A stretch of DNA of 64,000 bases from Hermatobates lingyangjiaoensis (lineage: Eukaryota > Arthropoda > Insecta > Hemiptera > Hermatobatidae), in NCBI GenBank assembly GCA_026182355.1, contig JAPFBL010000358.1, positions 60,001 through 124,000 of the forward strand, written 5' to 3'. The notes beneath the pieces were generated by a model that had not been told where the DNA came from, did not search any database, and was given only the letters and a program-made list of their open reading frames with translations. Positions 32,055 to 43,849 of the stretch are shown here, in pieces. The position numbers were made by a program, and so were the translations under genes. Each line of letters starts with the position of its first letter. Within the stretch, counting starts at the first letter, position 1.

Positions 32055-32780
32055 AAATTATATTATTTAAAATAACATTAAATGAAAGTATTAATTTATA
32101 GTAAATAATAATAATAAAAAATATTGGATAAACTGAAAATACACTTTTAAAAACAACAATTAAATTGGCATAAACATGTATGCAGAATGTACAGCAAAAA
32201 TCCAAACTGTAAATAATTTGTAAATAATTGACCTAATTTAAATACAAATCTAGGTGAAAATCATTTCATTGGAATTTTCTCCAATCAATTAATATTTTTT
32301 CATTCACAACGATTTATTAATTAAAACAATCTATATTATCTTTGAACATTTTAAGTGAATGTTTTAAATATGTATTACTCTGAGTTAATAGTGTTATTCA
32401 AACAAAGAAGAGACGAGATCTATATTCATACAATCAAGTATAATTGCATCAATTTTTATGATAAAAATAACGAAATATATAAGTTATTAAAGTATTTGCT
32501 ACAAATAAATTAATTTATTATTTATTGTAACTTTTTTTCTTAAAATAAAGAAATAATATTGTATCTTATTTTTCTTAAAATAAAAAAAATAATAATTATA
32601 GACTAACTATTATCAATATTAATTATAATATATTTGTAAAATGTCCTTGTTCTACTGAAATTTTGTTAAAGTTATTTAAAAAGAAGAATATATGAAAAAA
32701 AACTAAATAAATGAAAATGTTCAGAATGGAAGATATGATTAAAAAATTAACAAAAACTCTTATGAAACTATTACTATTCA
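32055..32780. other. Very AT-rich sequence, nothing recognised
   Basis: No gene or repeat copy was supported. Confidence 0.45.
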
Positions 32781-32782
32781 CA

Positions 32783-32935
32783 TAATTAGTTGTGCAATCC
32801 GTAATTGTGTGGTATTTACTCATTCTGAGGTAAAATAGATAAAGAAATAAGTCTCCACACAAATGAAGGTCTCCACGTTCATTTGTGTGGAGACTTTTGT
32901 TTGTTTATCCATTTTAGCTCAATATTACTATTACA
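32783..32935. repeat. Family A outer-arm foldback
   Basis: Inverted outer arms of family A meet near 32,872 with no ribozyme-like core between them. Confidence 0.75.
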
Positions 32936-34305
32936 TTTTTTGCAAAGTGTAACATGAGTGAGTTAGAAATTTTCTCACTTCTCGATTATTTTATATATAC
33001 TTACTTTAAATTGAATAAAATAATTTTATTTAAATATGAAATTTAATTAGCAATATTAAATTCATCAATGTAGATCTGTAGATTGCTATAACTTTGGGAA
33101 TGATATAATATTATTATATAATAAATGAATGATATTATATAATAAATAATTATTTAAATATGGTTTATTGCAGCATATAATCCTTTCGTTTCAATAACTT
33201 ATACAACTGTCTATTGGAATACATTTTTGAAATATTCCCTATCAAAAAGACCTAACATCTTCGAAAAAAAGAACACTAAATCCTTTGCAACAGTCGTCGA
33301 TGATAAAAAATAGTGCTATCTATATCTTACATTAAACGAAAAAATATTGTAAAATACTCATATTTATAATAGTTTAGCTTCATTAAACATTGCGTTAAAC
33401 AAATTGCAATCAATGAGAGCAATTCTTTTTTCTTATAAATAATCTTTATTCTGTATATTTCACAGAGTATTTAGATGAAGTAATTTCCTATATAATTATA
33501 CATTTACTGCAAAATTATTAACAGCAATTATTTTATTAATGTCATAAACCTTTGTTAAATGCTATGCAATCGATATAACGATGTGTTAAAAGTCATCTGG
33601 TGTATAATTGAATTCATTTTTATAGTAACAATGTTCGATTCAAGAATGCTAATAATATTATGATGGATTATAAAAACAAATATAATTAATATGATGTAAT
33701 TGTAAAAAACGAGTGAGGGAAAAATAAAAAAATGTCATGTTTTATTTAGGTTATTTGGCTTTTCTTTTTTCTCTTTTTAAGGCTTTCATTGTGTGACGAA
33801 AGGCGTCAAATGAGTGCTAAATAATATCATATGACGAAAAAAAGAGTCAACTTATTTCTATGCTACCACAAATGTATTCAACTATTCTTAGAAATAATTT
33901 TCTTTAGTAGAAAATAGTTATTTTATCATTCACTACCAATAAATATCTGCAAATACCTCAGAAAAGTTTAATGTTTAACAAATTGCTATGAATTCAGTTA
34001 AAAGTTTCTTATTTCATTAGGTCAATAAAATTTAGAATAAATTAGAGTTTAATTGAATTATATTAATTTAGAACATTCATTGAAGCAATCAATAATCATG
34101 TTAATGTTGAAATGCATAAAACATTTAAATTACCTTTAAATCTTTGACTACTTAAAACAGTTATCTGTTTGTAATTAGGAAGCCATATATTTCAAATGGG
34201 AAATCATATAATCGTATATTTAGTTCAATGAGAAAAATGCGGTAGTAATAAAACTTTACCATTAAAAATTGCCTATTGAATTTCAAAAATTAAACAAACA
34301 TATAT
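32935..34305. other. AT-rich sequence, nothing recognised
   Basis: No open frame of note, no repeat family identified. Confidence 0.45.
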
Positions 34306-34307
34306 TT

Positions 34308-34824
34308 CTAACGTAGTGCAATCAGTTATTATATGGTATTTACTTATTGTAGGGTAAAAAGCTAATGAAATGGTCTCCACTTATAAAAATTATGTGCACA
34401 ATTTTTATATGTGGAGACCATTTCATTAGCTTTTTACCTTACAAAACAGATATTTACTTAATTATAAACAGATTTTAATTCTTCCTCCTTTTTCTTAGAA
34501 AATATTGGCTTTATGCTGATTTTATTTCTATATTTGATTATTTTTTTTATTTCAAAAATATCTCTGACAATTATAGCAAAATTTTGATGAAAATTTATGG
34601 ATGAAACATACGCTATATTTTAAGAAAAATAGAGGCATATACAATATTTTCTTTATAAAGAGAGCTTTCTTGGAAAATATATTATCGACATAAACAGAAT
34701 TCAAAAGTAGGGTAAAAAGGTAATGAAATGGTCTCCACATGTAAAAATGAGACTATTTCATTAGCTTTTTACCCTACAATGAGTAAATATCACATAATAA
34801 CTGATTGCACTACGTTAGAATTCA
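34308..34824. repeat. Composite foldback element, subfamily A'
   Basis: Left end CTAACGTAGTGCAATCAG and right end CTGATTGCACTACGTTAG are inverted. Inside each end is a small hairpin built on ATGAAATGGTCTCCAC and its complement (34,345-34,440 and 34,705-34,780). The middle 34,440-34,700 is AT-rich. The same arm is found at 39,300-39,440 next to a decayed hammerhead-like motif. Confidence 0.75.
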
Positions 34825-34829
34825 AAAGT

Positions 34830-36430
34830 TTTCTGATGTATAAGCAGACATCATATTCTTAGCAAATAACACTATTTGAAAACTAAATTGTTTCCTAATA
34901 TTATTGAAGACTACAATAAAACATGACACATTTGCTGTTGAAGAGTAGAAATCACCTATTCTTCCCCCAAGATTCTGCTTTTGTATCAACTTGAAGACGA
35001 TCTAAAACATTTATTTTTCATTGATAAAAAAAATAACTGTTATTCATATTTTCCTTTAAAAATATCAGAAATTAAGATGTACATAAAACATAGAAAATAA
35101 TATATATGTATTATCTTGAACAATCATGCAATCTACAATGGAAAGGTTAACAACACTAACAAATTAACATTTTTTTAGCACTTAACGGAAATTTTTTGAT
35201 GAAATATCTTGGTAGTTGCTGTCAAAACTTTAAGATTTAAAAGATAGAGTTATTCTAAGAACACCATCAACTTAATGAGGAGATAAGAGCAAGAAAACTG
35301 TCATTAACAGTTTAATATAAATATATCCATTTCTACTGCTCATGCCTAAAGTGTATATAAATAAATATTGAATGAGTTTGTTCTAATTTATATTAATTCC
35401 AAAATATTTGTCATGTATAGACCATTTGTATTTTTTTTTAAATGAAAACAGCAGTTTATATAGATTTGTAATTGATTTTAATGAACAACCCAACCATATA
35501 GTCTCCTTTTCAACCAATGCAACACTGCTGATTATATTTAATCAACACTACATCAATACGGGTGCATTTTTATTTTATATTTGGTTTAGAACAAATTACA
35601 TTTTATTTTATAAAATGTAAAATAATATAAAATAAAATGATACCTGAGATGGCATTCATGAATATCTCATGATTGACTCTGTAATCTGCCACTAGAGTGC
35701 AGTAGCGTCCAGACTCTCTTAGACATTGATGTTACTTTATTTATAACTACTGTGTAATATTTCAAGTGATTAAAGATTTCTAAACATATTAATAATATTG
35801 TAGAAGCAAATGAATGTGATATCCTATTATAAACCTCCCTCTAAAAAAAAAACTTATAGATAGGAAAACTTACTTGCTTTAAGAATTAAAATCTAGAACT
35901 ATATATTTTTAAACATCAACGTTCAAAAGGCGTAAACCGCTTGTTTCTGAGTTCTAACTCTAATTTAGACATTAATTTTTATGTTACATGTTTATTTTGA
36001 AATCATGTTATTTTGATTATATCCCTTCTTCATGCACCTTTAAATTCTACAGTCGATTAAAATTAAAGAACACAACTCTTTTGATCTAGTTTGTAATGAA
36101 GAGTAATACTGATTAATTTAAATCTTTAAAATAAGTAATTTTACAAGTATATTTAACTTGTACTGATGATTTTAAACATACTTTGTAAATAAATCACCAA
36201 ACTGCATAACTACGAACTACATACTACAAAATTATGTACTACAAAATGTTTCATACTTAATTTTAAAATAAATTATTTTTCCCTTTAATTATAACTTATT
36301 TTATTTAAATAATCTATCCATTAACAAGGTGTAAAATAAAAATAACTGTTTTGTAAAAAACTACCAATGTGAATTGAGAGGATGATTTTGATTTGAAGAG
36401 GCTCTAATCTAATAAAGGTAATGGGAGGGA
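34830..36430. other. AT-rich sequence, nothing recognised
   Basis: A remnant resembling family D (TAAACCGCTTGTT) is seen near 35,930-35,955. No gene was supported. Confidence 0.45.
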
Positions 36431-36434
36431 GGAT

Positions 36435-36462
36435 CATATACATATATATATATGTATATATA

Positions 36463-36500
<38 letters not shown>
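36435..36500. repeat. (TA)n microsatellite
   Basis: Interrupted TA repeat. Confidence 0.95.
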
Positions 36501-36503
<3 letters not shown>

Positions 36504-36574
36504 CAAAAATTGTTATTGACCTCTTCTATTCTATTCAATGTTTTGTTTGACCTACCCCTCAATAAAAAAACATT

Positions 36575-36740
36575 GAATATATATATATATATATATGAAC
36601 GTATAAGCCACAAGGAAAAAGTAAAAAACACAGAGAATATGCTCTAAGGCCTTTCAATTATATGTCATCAGAGAGCAACTAAATATTGATAACAACAATC
36701 CTGTTGTTATCAATATTTAGTTGCTCTCTAAAAGTTGCTC
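36575..36740. repeat. Family P foldback with hammerhead-like motif
   Basis: Minus motif 36,641-36,676: stem I GCUCU/AGAGC (5 bp perfect), box CUGAUGA, extra C, a poorly paired stem II, GAAA, palindrome AGGCCU, U. An inverted hairpin built on CAACTAAATATTGATAACAA follows to the right. (TA)n lies to the left. A related unit is at 47,430-47,600. Confidence 0.6.
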
Positions 36741-36774
36741 TTTTTTGTAAAAAAATCACTGCCAATAAACATAA

Positions 36775-37150
36775 ATAAATTACTTTTGTCTTCTATGGCA
36801 TGATGGATTTGTATCATAAAATGCTTTAATGAATCTATATATTGCACTCTTGAGCAAAACTTAATATCAGTTACAATGACATTATCATTGTGAATTGTAG
36901 TACCTTTCCATTATATTGAAATGTGACGAATGGATTCTTTTCTCAAGAAAGAGGACTTATGTTTGTTGAGAAATATCCAGGTTTTTTTTACTATTCTAGT
37001 CTAATAGTTCATATTTATTATTTTCAAAAATTAGAAGCTCCCAACTATAAAAGATTAAAATTATATTGCAGACTGGCTTTGATTTCGATTTGAATATGTA
37101 AACTGGCTAATTACTAATATATTTTTTCTTAATATACATTCATAGCAAAC
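36775..37150 (-). repeat. Dispersed repeat Y, copy 2
   Basis: Colinear on the minus strand with 59,275-59,660 along about 370 bp. Repeat X lies upstream of it on the same strand (37,490-37,850), the same order as at 58.7 kb. Confidence 0.75.
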
Positions 37151-37489
37151 TTATAACAGAGTACAGAAGGCAGGAAAAGGATAAAACTCACTCAGAAAAA
37201 ATGTATATATATGATATTTCACAAAGGGGAAGCAAAATGATCTTATTAAATACTAAGAAGCCATAAAATTCCCAGTATAATAATCCTATAAAAAACCAAA
37301 AATGTAAAAGATAATTCAAAATTGAAATCTTTCGTTTGGAGATTAATAAATGTAATTATCGTACATCTTTAATTATAAATCATCTTGAAACAACTTTTTT
37401 TCTTCGATGTTTATAATGTTTTTGAGAGAAAATAAGGGTATTTTCCTGTTTTAAATTTGAAAATTCCACTTTAATATTCAATGTAGAAG

Positions 37490-37850
37490 GATGTCAGGTA
37501 AACGATGTAAGAAATCCACTGGCTATTTGAACAAAAGCCATGTTCTCTTGTAGGACAATATTTGGTATCAAGAAATTTTCACTTTGGGTTTTCAAAAATG
37601 TTATTACTGCTGTAGTTATACTAATGAAATTATTTGCATCAGCTGTGTGATGTACAAAAATAAGTTTATATACTGATAAGTCCTTCAACCACTATCTGTA
37701 CTACCTCAGGAATGAAAGACTAATAATCATATCCTATTTAGATGTTTACGTTATGCTCAAATGAGACGGTGTATATTATATACTCAAGAAGTTTGATATT
37801 AAGTTACTTATAGTAAAGTTGAGTGTAGGCCACTCCAGATTTTTTTTCTT
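37490..37850 (-). repeat. Dispersed repeat X, copy 5, with the longest open frame
   Basis: The minus-strand frame 37,494-37,688 is open for 64 codons and contains VHHTADANNFISITTAVITF then NFLIPNIVLQENMAFVQIAS. Other X copies align to it in translation with stops, so this is the best-preserved representative. The protein family is unknown to me. Confidence 0.55.
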
Positions 37851-38019
37851 TGTAAAATAATTTATAATGTAATACTTAGTTTTCTGTTTCAAAATGTATA
37901 CTTCTGAAAGTTTTCTCACTAACCTATAGTCCAAATTTTTATTGTAATTTCTTAATTGTAACTAATTACACTTTTATGTATGTTTGATTTTTAAATAATT
38001 GTATTATTTCTTATATTTC

Positions 38020-38136
38020 CTCTGTTTTTGTAGGTTTATGAAAAAGGTTTTAAATAAAGACCGAAACGTTGGCAATGAGAGTTTAATTTGAACCTGAAGA
38101 ACTGACCGAGTTCCGATAAACTTTAATTTTGTATTC

Positions 38137-38137
<1 letters not shown>
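38020..38137 (+). repeat. Family S unit
   Basis: Paired arms GGUUUU/AAGACC (with a G-U pair), GAAA, palindrome ACGU, U; first box decayed to AUGAAAA. The downstream arm enters (TA)n at 38,138-38,176, as at 4,375-4,475. Confidence 0.6.
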
Positions 38138-38175
<38 letters not shown>

Positions 38176-38180
<5 letters not shown>

Positions 38181-38844
38181 ATTTCACATAAACACGTGAA
38201 ACAACAATCAATGATCAAACCACAATAAGAAATGGGAAAACAAGACTAAGATCTTTCAACCGTAACAAGCGGTCTTCGTCAGAGTCAAAAACCCAACTGA
38301 ACACTAGATGCAGAAAACATATGGTGAGGAGTTGAGAAGAGTGGGAGGGAAGAGTGGTATTTTAAAAGGGTGAAAGCACTAATGTCCAGAAAGGGATGTT
38401 TGCATATAAAAAATGAAAATCATCATATTGATTGGACAGGAGCTAAATTTATTACCCATGAAAATCAATGTTGTTAAGAAATATTATTGAATCGTCTCTA
38501 ATTAAATTTAATAGATCTAATATTATGAACATTAGTAACGGTCTCTTCAAACTTGATAGTTTCGTCACGAGGGCAATAGCCTCCAAAGAGGGTTGACAGC
38601 TAGCGGATAGTTTTTTACTTATCTTACTGTACTCCTTTGTTTCCCCAAACATCCCTTTCTGGACATTACTCCTTTCCTGTGCTTTCACGCTTTTAAAATA
38701 CCTCTCTTCCCTCCCACTCTTCTCAACTCCTCACCAGATGTTTTCTGCATCTAGTGTTCAGTTGGGTTTTTGACTCTGACGAAGACCGCTTGTTACGGTT
38801 GAAAGATCTTTTTCTTGTTTTTCCCATTTCTTATTGTGGTTTGA

Positions 38845-38850
<6 letters not shown>
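38176..38850. repeat. Large foldback family D composite
   Basis: Outer arms of family D enclose about 450 bp. Minus motif 38,244-38,286 is intact; plus motif 38,772-38,814 keeps CUGACGA, stem II, GAAA and AGAUCU but has lost the downstream half of stem I. Inner inverted segments start at 38,300-38,345 and 38,700-38,757. The internal minus frame 38,452-38,688 (QPSLEAIALVTKLSSLKRPL) is a lone open frame of unknown origin. Confidence 0.8.
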
Positions 38851-38963
<113 letters not shown>

Positions 38964-39299
38964 GAAGTGTCATAATAAATATACCTAACTCTTTAAATCA
39001 ACTTTCCAGTTTTCTGAAAACGGGTTATTCATGATCTTATAATTATATGAATTTAAGGAAGAATAATTATTAACAATTACTGTAATTATCTTACAGTTCT
39101 TAATTCCACCAATAGAAAAAAGTACAAATGCATGGAACATTATTAGCCTTCAAAATATCAAAAATTTAAAAATATAATATGTATACTCGTATTTTAATTT
39201 AAAACTGTTATAAAAGTAAAACTGTTTTTCTAAGAACAGAGCTTTCATATTTATGAGATACGAGTATATATATATATATATTTATTTTAATATAATAAT

Positions 39300-39445
39300 T
39301 CTAACGTAGTGCAATCAGTTATTATGTGGTATTTACTCATTGTAGGGTAAAAAGCTAATGAAATGGTCTCCACATATAAAAATTTAAAAGTATAAACGAC
39401 GCGTTTCGAACACGTAGTGTTCTTCCTCATTCATTAACTAAAAAA
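39300..39445 (-). repeat. Subfamily A' unit with decayed hammerhead-like motif
   Basis: Minus motif near 39,395-39,432: AUGAGGA in place of CUGANGA, extra A, stem II GAACAC/GUGUUC around UAC, GAAA, palindrome ACGCGU, C. The stem sequence is retained although the first box is mutated. Confidence 0.6.
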
Positions 39446-39806
39446 ACCCTACAATAATATAATAATGTTAATAATAATGATAGAAATATTTTAATAGTAA
39501 TAAGTTGAATATTTTAATAAGCAGAGAAAACAAAATATACAACTTTTCAAGATGTCAGTATTGTAGAGAGAAGTGATAATGACTTGAGAAGTTAATTGAA
39601 GTCATCAAACCTGTAAGAGATGTTCAATGATTTGAAAGACATTATAAACTACAACAATGTCTTTGAGTGACACTGAGTCAGCAACCTTGAGTAAAAGAAG
39701 ACGAAAGCCAGTTAAAATGACTGGGGGAGAATAATTTACTTGTCGTTTGATGTATTTGATTGATACGAGTTTCCTCTGATTGACATCTGAAGACAATACG
39801 ATCCAG

Positions 39807-39813
39807 TATAAAA
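39807..39813 (+). promoter_or_regulatory. TATA box of the LDLa gene
   Basis: TATAAAA lies about 39 bases before the chosen ATG at 39,846. An initiator-like CCAGTA at 39,837-39,842 is about 30 bases downstream of the TATA box, which would give a very short 5' leader. Confidence 0.5.
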
Positions 39814-39845
39814 TCTATTGTTTTGAGATGATTGAGCCAGTAGCA

Positions 39846-40021
39846 ATGAAGTCCTATATGTTAGTAATCGCATTGCTGGTCTTAGCCTGCTCAGCGTTGG
39901 GCTGCCCAGGAGACTCGTGGACATGTGACAATAACCAGTGTGTACCACTGGTTGCAGTCTGCAATGGAACAGTTGAATGTACTGACTCAAGCGATGAGAA
40001 GCTTTGCAGTGGTCAACAAGG
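39846..40021 (+). CDS. Secreted LDL-receptor class A protein, exon 1
   Basis: Encodes residues 1-58 of a protein that is probably secreted. Residues 1-19 (MKSYMLVIALLVLACSALG) form a signal peptide. Residues 20-54 are an LDL-receptor class A module with six cysteines (CPGDSWTC, QC, VC, EC and DSSDEKLC), including the acidic DSSDE calcium-binding end; such modules bind calcium and protein or lipid ligands outside the cell. The exon ends at a consensus donor G|GTAAGC after two bases of a glycine codon. An in-frame ATG at 39,828 would add six residues (MIEPVA) before MKSY; the TATA position favours neither decisively. The product family beyond the modules is unknown to me. Confidence 0.85.
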
Positions 40022-40144
40022 GTAAGCAAATACTCAAACTTGTCTAAATATGCTTCATGCAAACAAACCATTCGTATGACTTTCTGGGTAAATGAAGCCC
40101 ATCCAAATCCAGCAAAAGACCTTTTGTAGAAACGAACAGATACA

Positions 40145-40875
40145 CAAAACAACTCATGCATGCTTCTGGTCAAATGAAACATAATACCACATACATGAAA
40201 CAAAACAACTCATGCATGCTTCTGGTCAAATGAAACATAATACCACAAACATGAAACAAAACAACTCATGCATGCTTCTGGTCAAATGAAACATAATACC
40301 ACATACATGAAACAAAACAACTCATTCATGCTTCTGGTCAAATGAAACATAATACCACATACATGAAACAAAACAACTCATGCATGCTTCTGGTCAAATG
40401 AAACATAATACCACATACATGAAACAAAACAACTCATGCATGCTTCTGGTCAAATGAAACATAATACCACATACATGAAACAAAACAACTCATGCATGCT
40501 TCTCGTCAAATGAAACATAATACCACATACATGAAACAAAACAACTCATGCATGCTTCTCGTCAAATGAAACATAAAACCATACACATGAAACAAAACAA
40601 CTCATGCATGCTTCTCGTCAAATGAAACATAAAACCATATACATGAAACAAAACAACTCATGCATGCTTCTCGTCAAATGAAACATAAAACCATACACAT
40701 GAAACAAAACAACTCATGCATGTTTCTCGTCAAATGAAACATAAAACCATATACATGAAACAAAACAACGCATGCATGCTTCTCGTCAAATGAAACATAA
40801 AACGGCATACATGAAACAAAACAACTCATGCATGCTTCTGGTCAAATGAAACATAAAACCACATACATGTAACAG
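40145..40875. repeat. 56-bp minisatellite, about 13 copies
   Basis: Units share AACTCATGCATGCTTCT, followed by GTCAAATGAAACATAA, at a constant 56-bp spacing. Early units carry CTGGTC and later ones CTCGTC, with further shared changes in the 3' half, so blocks have spread as groups. Confidence 0.97.
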
Positions 40876-41771
40876 ACAACCAAACAACAACACATGCAAA
40901 GCTATCATAAACATCATTTTTAAATAACTCGTACTCATACTAATAAATAACTCGTAATAAATACGTAAGTAAATAACTCGTACGTACGTCATACATGGTT
41001 AAGTAAGAAATGTACAAAATAGACTGATTTATCAAACTCAACTTTGCTCTAAAATTTGAATCATGACACCATTTATTCGATTCCTTTGATTTCTATTTTG
41101 GTTATATTCAGAAATAAACTGGAGGTTCACATACAGCAGAAAAACGCACTCACTATAATGTTTTCTTCATGATTGTCCAATTGACAATTAAAAATTAGGT
41201 GTCTATATTATATATGACACCTTAGTTTATTTATGAACCATTATATACGAGTATGTTATATATCTGTGAGTGTGTGTGCTCTTCAAACTAAACAAACACT
41301 CAACTTAGAACAAAATAAAAACTTATGTTTGCCGATATTTCAAACAGAATCCATCAACAAAAGAAAATGAAGCGAAAGAGATATTCTTATGCAAACGAAT
41401 AGGCTAACAAGACATGTCTCAAGATTTGTCTCTTCTCATCACCTAAAGATAAACTGCCATACAATATGTCCACTGTTGTGAGATTTTGTTCTTTTTGTAC
41501 CGTGAGATAATTTCAATTTTATAATAAACCTTGAGGTACAACTGCGAACGAATTCAGTTATATACACAATAACACACAAACAACAGAATGCAATTTTAAT
41601 TTTCTATCAAACTTCTTAAGTAATTAGAAAGGTCTTAGCTAATATTAGAATTATTGTGATTCACACATCATATATATATATGTATATATATATAAAACCA
41701 ACGAAAAAAGAGGTTCACGATAGGATAGATGAACACGAGGCCCTAACATGAGATAACATGTAAGATTGTTC

Positions 41772-42164
41772 TACAGGGTGTCCATAAAGTCTGAGTACAT
41801 ATAGGGATTCTGTTTCAATTATTACATATTTTTCTTCCTCAAAATGAAGATAACACTGTCAAAAGGAGAAATAATTGAATTATTGTTCTGGAATGATGGT
41901 CTCATATCAATCCTCATCACAAAACTACAGAAGAATTTGATACTCGACACCCTTATCAGTAATCTATTTGTTTTAATGCCGTTGAAAAATTGTTCTAGAA
42001 ATTTAAAAAAACACTAAATGTCTTACACAAACCCGAGGTGATACTCTTAAGAATACAAAATCAGTTCTTTAAGCTTTAGACAGTGCATCTTCATTCCTAT
42101 CTTATTAGAAAAAATAACAATAAATAAAATAGTAAAACTACCTGGCATTTATAGACATCCTGTA
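41772..42164. mobile_element. Small TIR element of Tc1/mariner type
   Basis: Left end CAGGGTGTCCATAAAGTCT and an inverted right end around ATAGACATCCTG are flanked by TA. The interior has a short frame from 41,843 starting MKITLSKGEIIELLFWNDG, which could be a decayed N-terminal helix-turn-helix of a transposase. Length is about 390 bp, so it is non-autonomous. Confidence 0.65.
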
Positions 42165-43177
42165 GCTCAATGATTTCAATTATTTTGTAACTGACGAAAT
42201 AGGTCTAACCACATTAAAACATATGAAACCATTATTGATTATATATTAATCTGATATTACATCAACACAATAGCCAAACTAAAATAAGATGAAACTAAAT
42301 TTAATTTGACAAACTAAAATAAGATTGTCAAAGAGTTTGATGTTAAGTTTTCTTGTAGTAAAGTCGATGTAGATTACTCCAGATTTTTGTTATATTACTT
42401 ACATTCACCACTACTCTTTCCGAGTGTCATAGTTTGATTTAAAACCTTGTGATATAAGACTTAGATTGATGCTTGCAAAGACACTTTTTTTTAGTATGAT
42501 TCTGAAGGTTTAAAACACTGCATTATTGTAGAAAGTTGTGTTTAAGAAGTAAAGTGGATTAATACACATACAAATTGCATTACTAATAGACCTTTTAACT
42601 ATAAAATCTTATACGTTTAACTTCACATCTGACTGTCAAAGAAGGTTCCTGACTGGTTATCATTTACCAAAACAGACCTGTGAGAAGACAATTGTAAATC
42701 TCTTATTCATTGTTATCTTATAAAAGTTGATTATAGAAGGATATTAGGCACTAATTCCCTTTTAAACCAATTTTTTAAAACGTACTGCAGTTTAATTTCT
42801 TGTTGGATTGCCAATAAATTTCTTTTTGTCGCATTTCATTTTCTTTACTTTATTAGAATAATTAAGCATCATCTTAAATTCTGAATTTGGCATGTCCGGT
42901 TTCAGAATACTAGCATTGTTAGTTTTAGTAGGATATTTAAGGTGGACGTGATCCAAAGAATTCGTTGAAGAAGGAAAATGATTGAGAAGGGAAAGTTGTA
43001 CATTTTTTCTTATTAACCTAATTTTGAACGCAAAATTTAGTAAGTTCTTCAAAATATACGTATTCCGAAAGAGGTCACTCGGGAAGGAAAATTGCTTTGG
43101 TGTAACAGTTATAGTATTAATCTAATAAACTCTGCGTTCTTATCAGCTTTAAATATTTTTACGATAATTTGTTTCAG

Positions 43178-43793
43178 ATTTTGTAATTCAGGATATGTCA
43201 AGTGTGGGGAAACAGACCAGTGCATAGTTGAGACAGCTGTTTGCGATGGCAGGATCGACTGCACGGATGGAACAGACGAGATAGACTGTGATGGATTTGA
43301 AATCGAAGAAGTTTTATCACGTGACAAGCGTTCAAGCAGTGAGGAAGACTACAAGCGCAAACCACCAAAAAAGAAGCCATCTAAAAACAGGCCATCATTC
43401 ATGGATATGATTCCATCAATGCCATCGATTCCACCAATGCCATCGATTCCACCAATGCCATCGATTCCATCAATGCCATCGATTCCACCAATGCCATCAG
43501 TGCCAACAATTGTTTCACATCCTCCAGTACATCCTGTTGGAAATCGTCCAATCTATGTCCAGCCTCCAAGACAACAACATCGTTACGCTGCCTTTGCCAC
43601 CTACGTATCTACTGAACTTGTCTATCTGGATAGTAACACAGCATCAATGGCCATGAATCTGATTAGAAATGTCCTCGACATTGCTCACTCCGGACACTTG
43701 ACGGTTTCTACTAAGATCTGTGCGACAACCTCCTCCACTGTCTACTACCCTGGTATCAATTCCGTTCCTAGACCTCTCTATGCTAGTGCCTAG
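43178..43793 (+). CDS. Secreted LDL-receptor class A protein, exon 2
   Basis: Completes the protein (residues 59-263). Residues 61-96 are a second LDLa module (CNSGYVKC, QC, VC, DC and DGTDEIDC). Next come an acidic linker and RDKR (107-110), a possible furin-type processing site, then a lysine/proline-rich stretch (KRKPPKKKPSKNRP) and about five imperfect MPSIPP hexapeptides (roughly residues 136-169, encoded by 18-bp DNA repeats). The C-terminal part (HRYAAFATYV to PLYASA) has two aromatic-rich segments and no motif I know. Stop at 43,791-43,793. A role as an extracellular or cuticle/haemolymph binding protein is possible but inferred. Confidence 0.82.
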
Positions 43794-43822
43794 TCTTCCT
43801 TAACCCTTACAGTTCCTTTCAA

Positions 43823-43828
43823 AATAAA
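43823..43828 (+). terminator. Polyadenylation signal of the LDLa gene
   Basis: AATAAA about 30 bases after the stop codon, the only canonical one close by; it implies a very short 3' untranslated region. Confidence 0.65.
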
Positions 43829-43849
43829 CTAAATTTAAAACCCTGATGA

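Larger units (their letters stand above)
31590..32055. repeat. Foldback family A palindrome with two hammerhead-like motifs
   Basis: Arms converge near 31,830 through inverted AATACATGAGTTCCAAAAAC and TGCTGAATATTAAG stretches. Minus motif 31,686-31,731 and plus motif 31,916-31,962 face outward, and both outer arms end in the same sequence with TACGGATTGCACAAC. A partial extra copy of the outer arm (31,785-31,820) sits near the centre. Confidence 0.85.
40022..43177 (+). other. Intron of the LDLa gene
   Basis: Donor GTAAGC and acceptor TTTGTTTCAG are consensus, and the phase (two bases before, one after) closes a glycine codon exactly. The intron holds a 56-bp minisatellite (40,145-40,875) and a small TIR transposon (41,774-42,162); the rest is AT-rich and unassigned. 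Confidence 0.82.

Noticed and set aside
39736..40203. Minus-strand frame of 155 codons
   Set aside because: It overlaps the well-supported LDLa exon and the minisatellite on the opposite strand and has no domain.
40145..40875. Regular 56-bp repeats as CRISPR or coding repeats
   Set aside because: Same reason: no variable spacers, and frames are not maintained (56 is not divisible by 3).
43092..43177. Use of the upstream in-frame ATG of LDLa exon 2 as a separate gene start
   Set aside because: The TTTGTTTCAG acceptor at 43,177 and the phase match to exon 1 explain the frame better, and the extra residues do not form a signal peptide ahead of the LDLa module.
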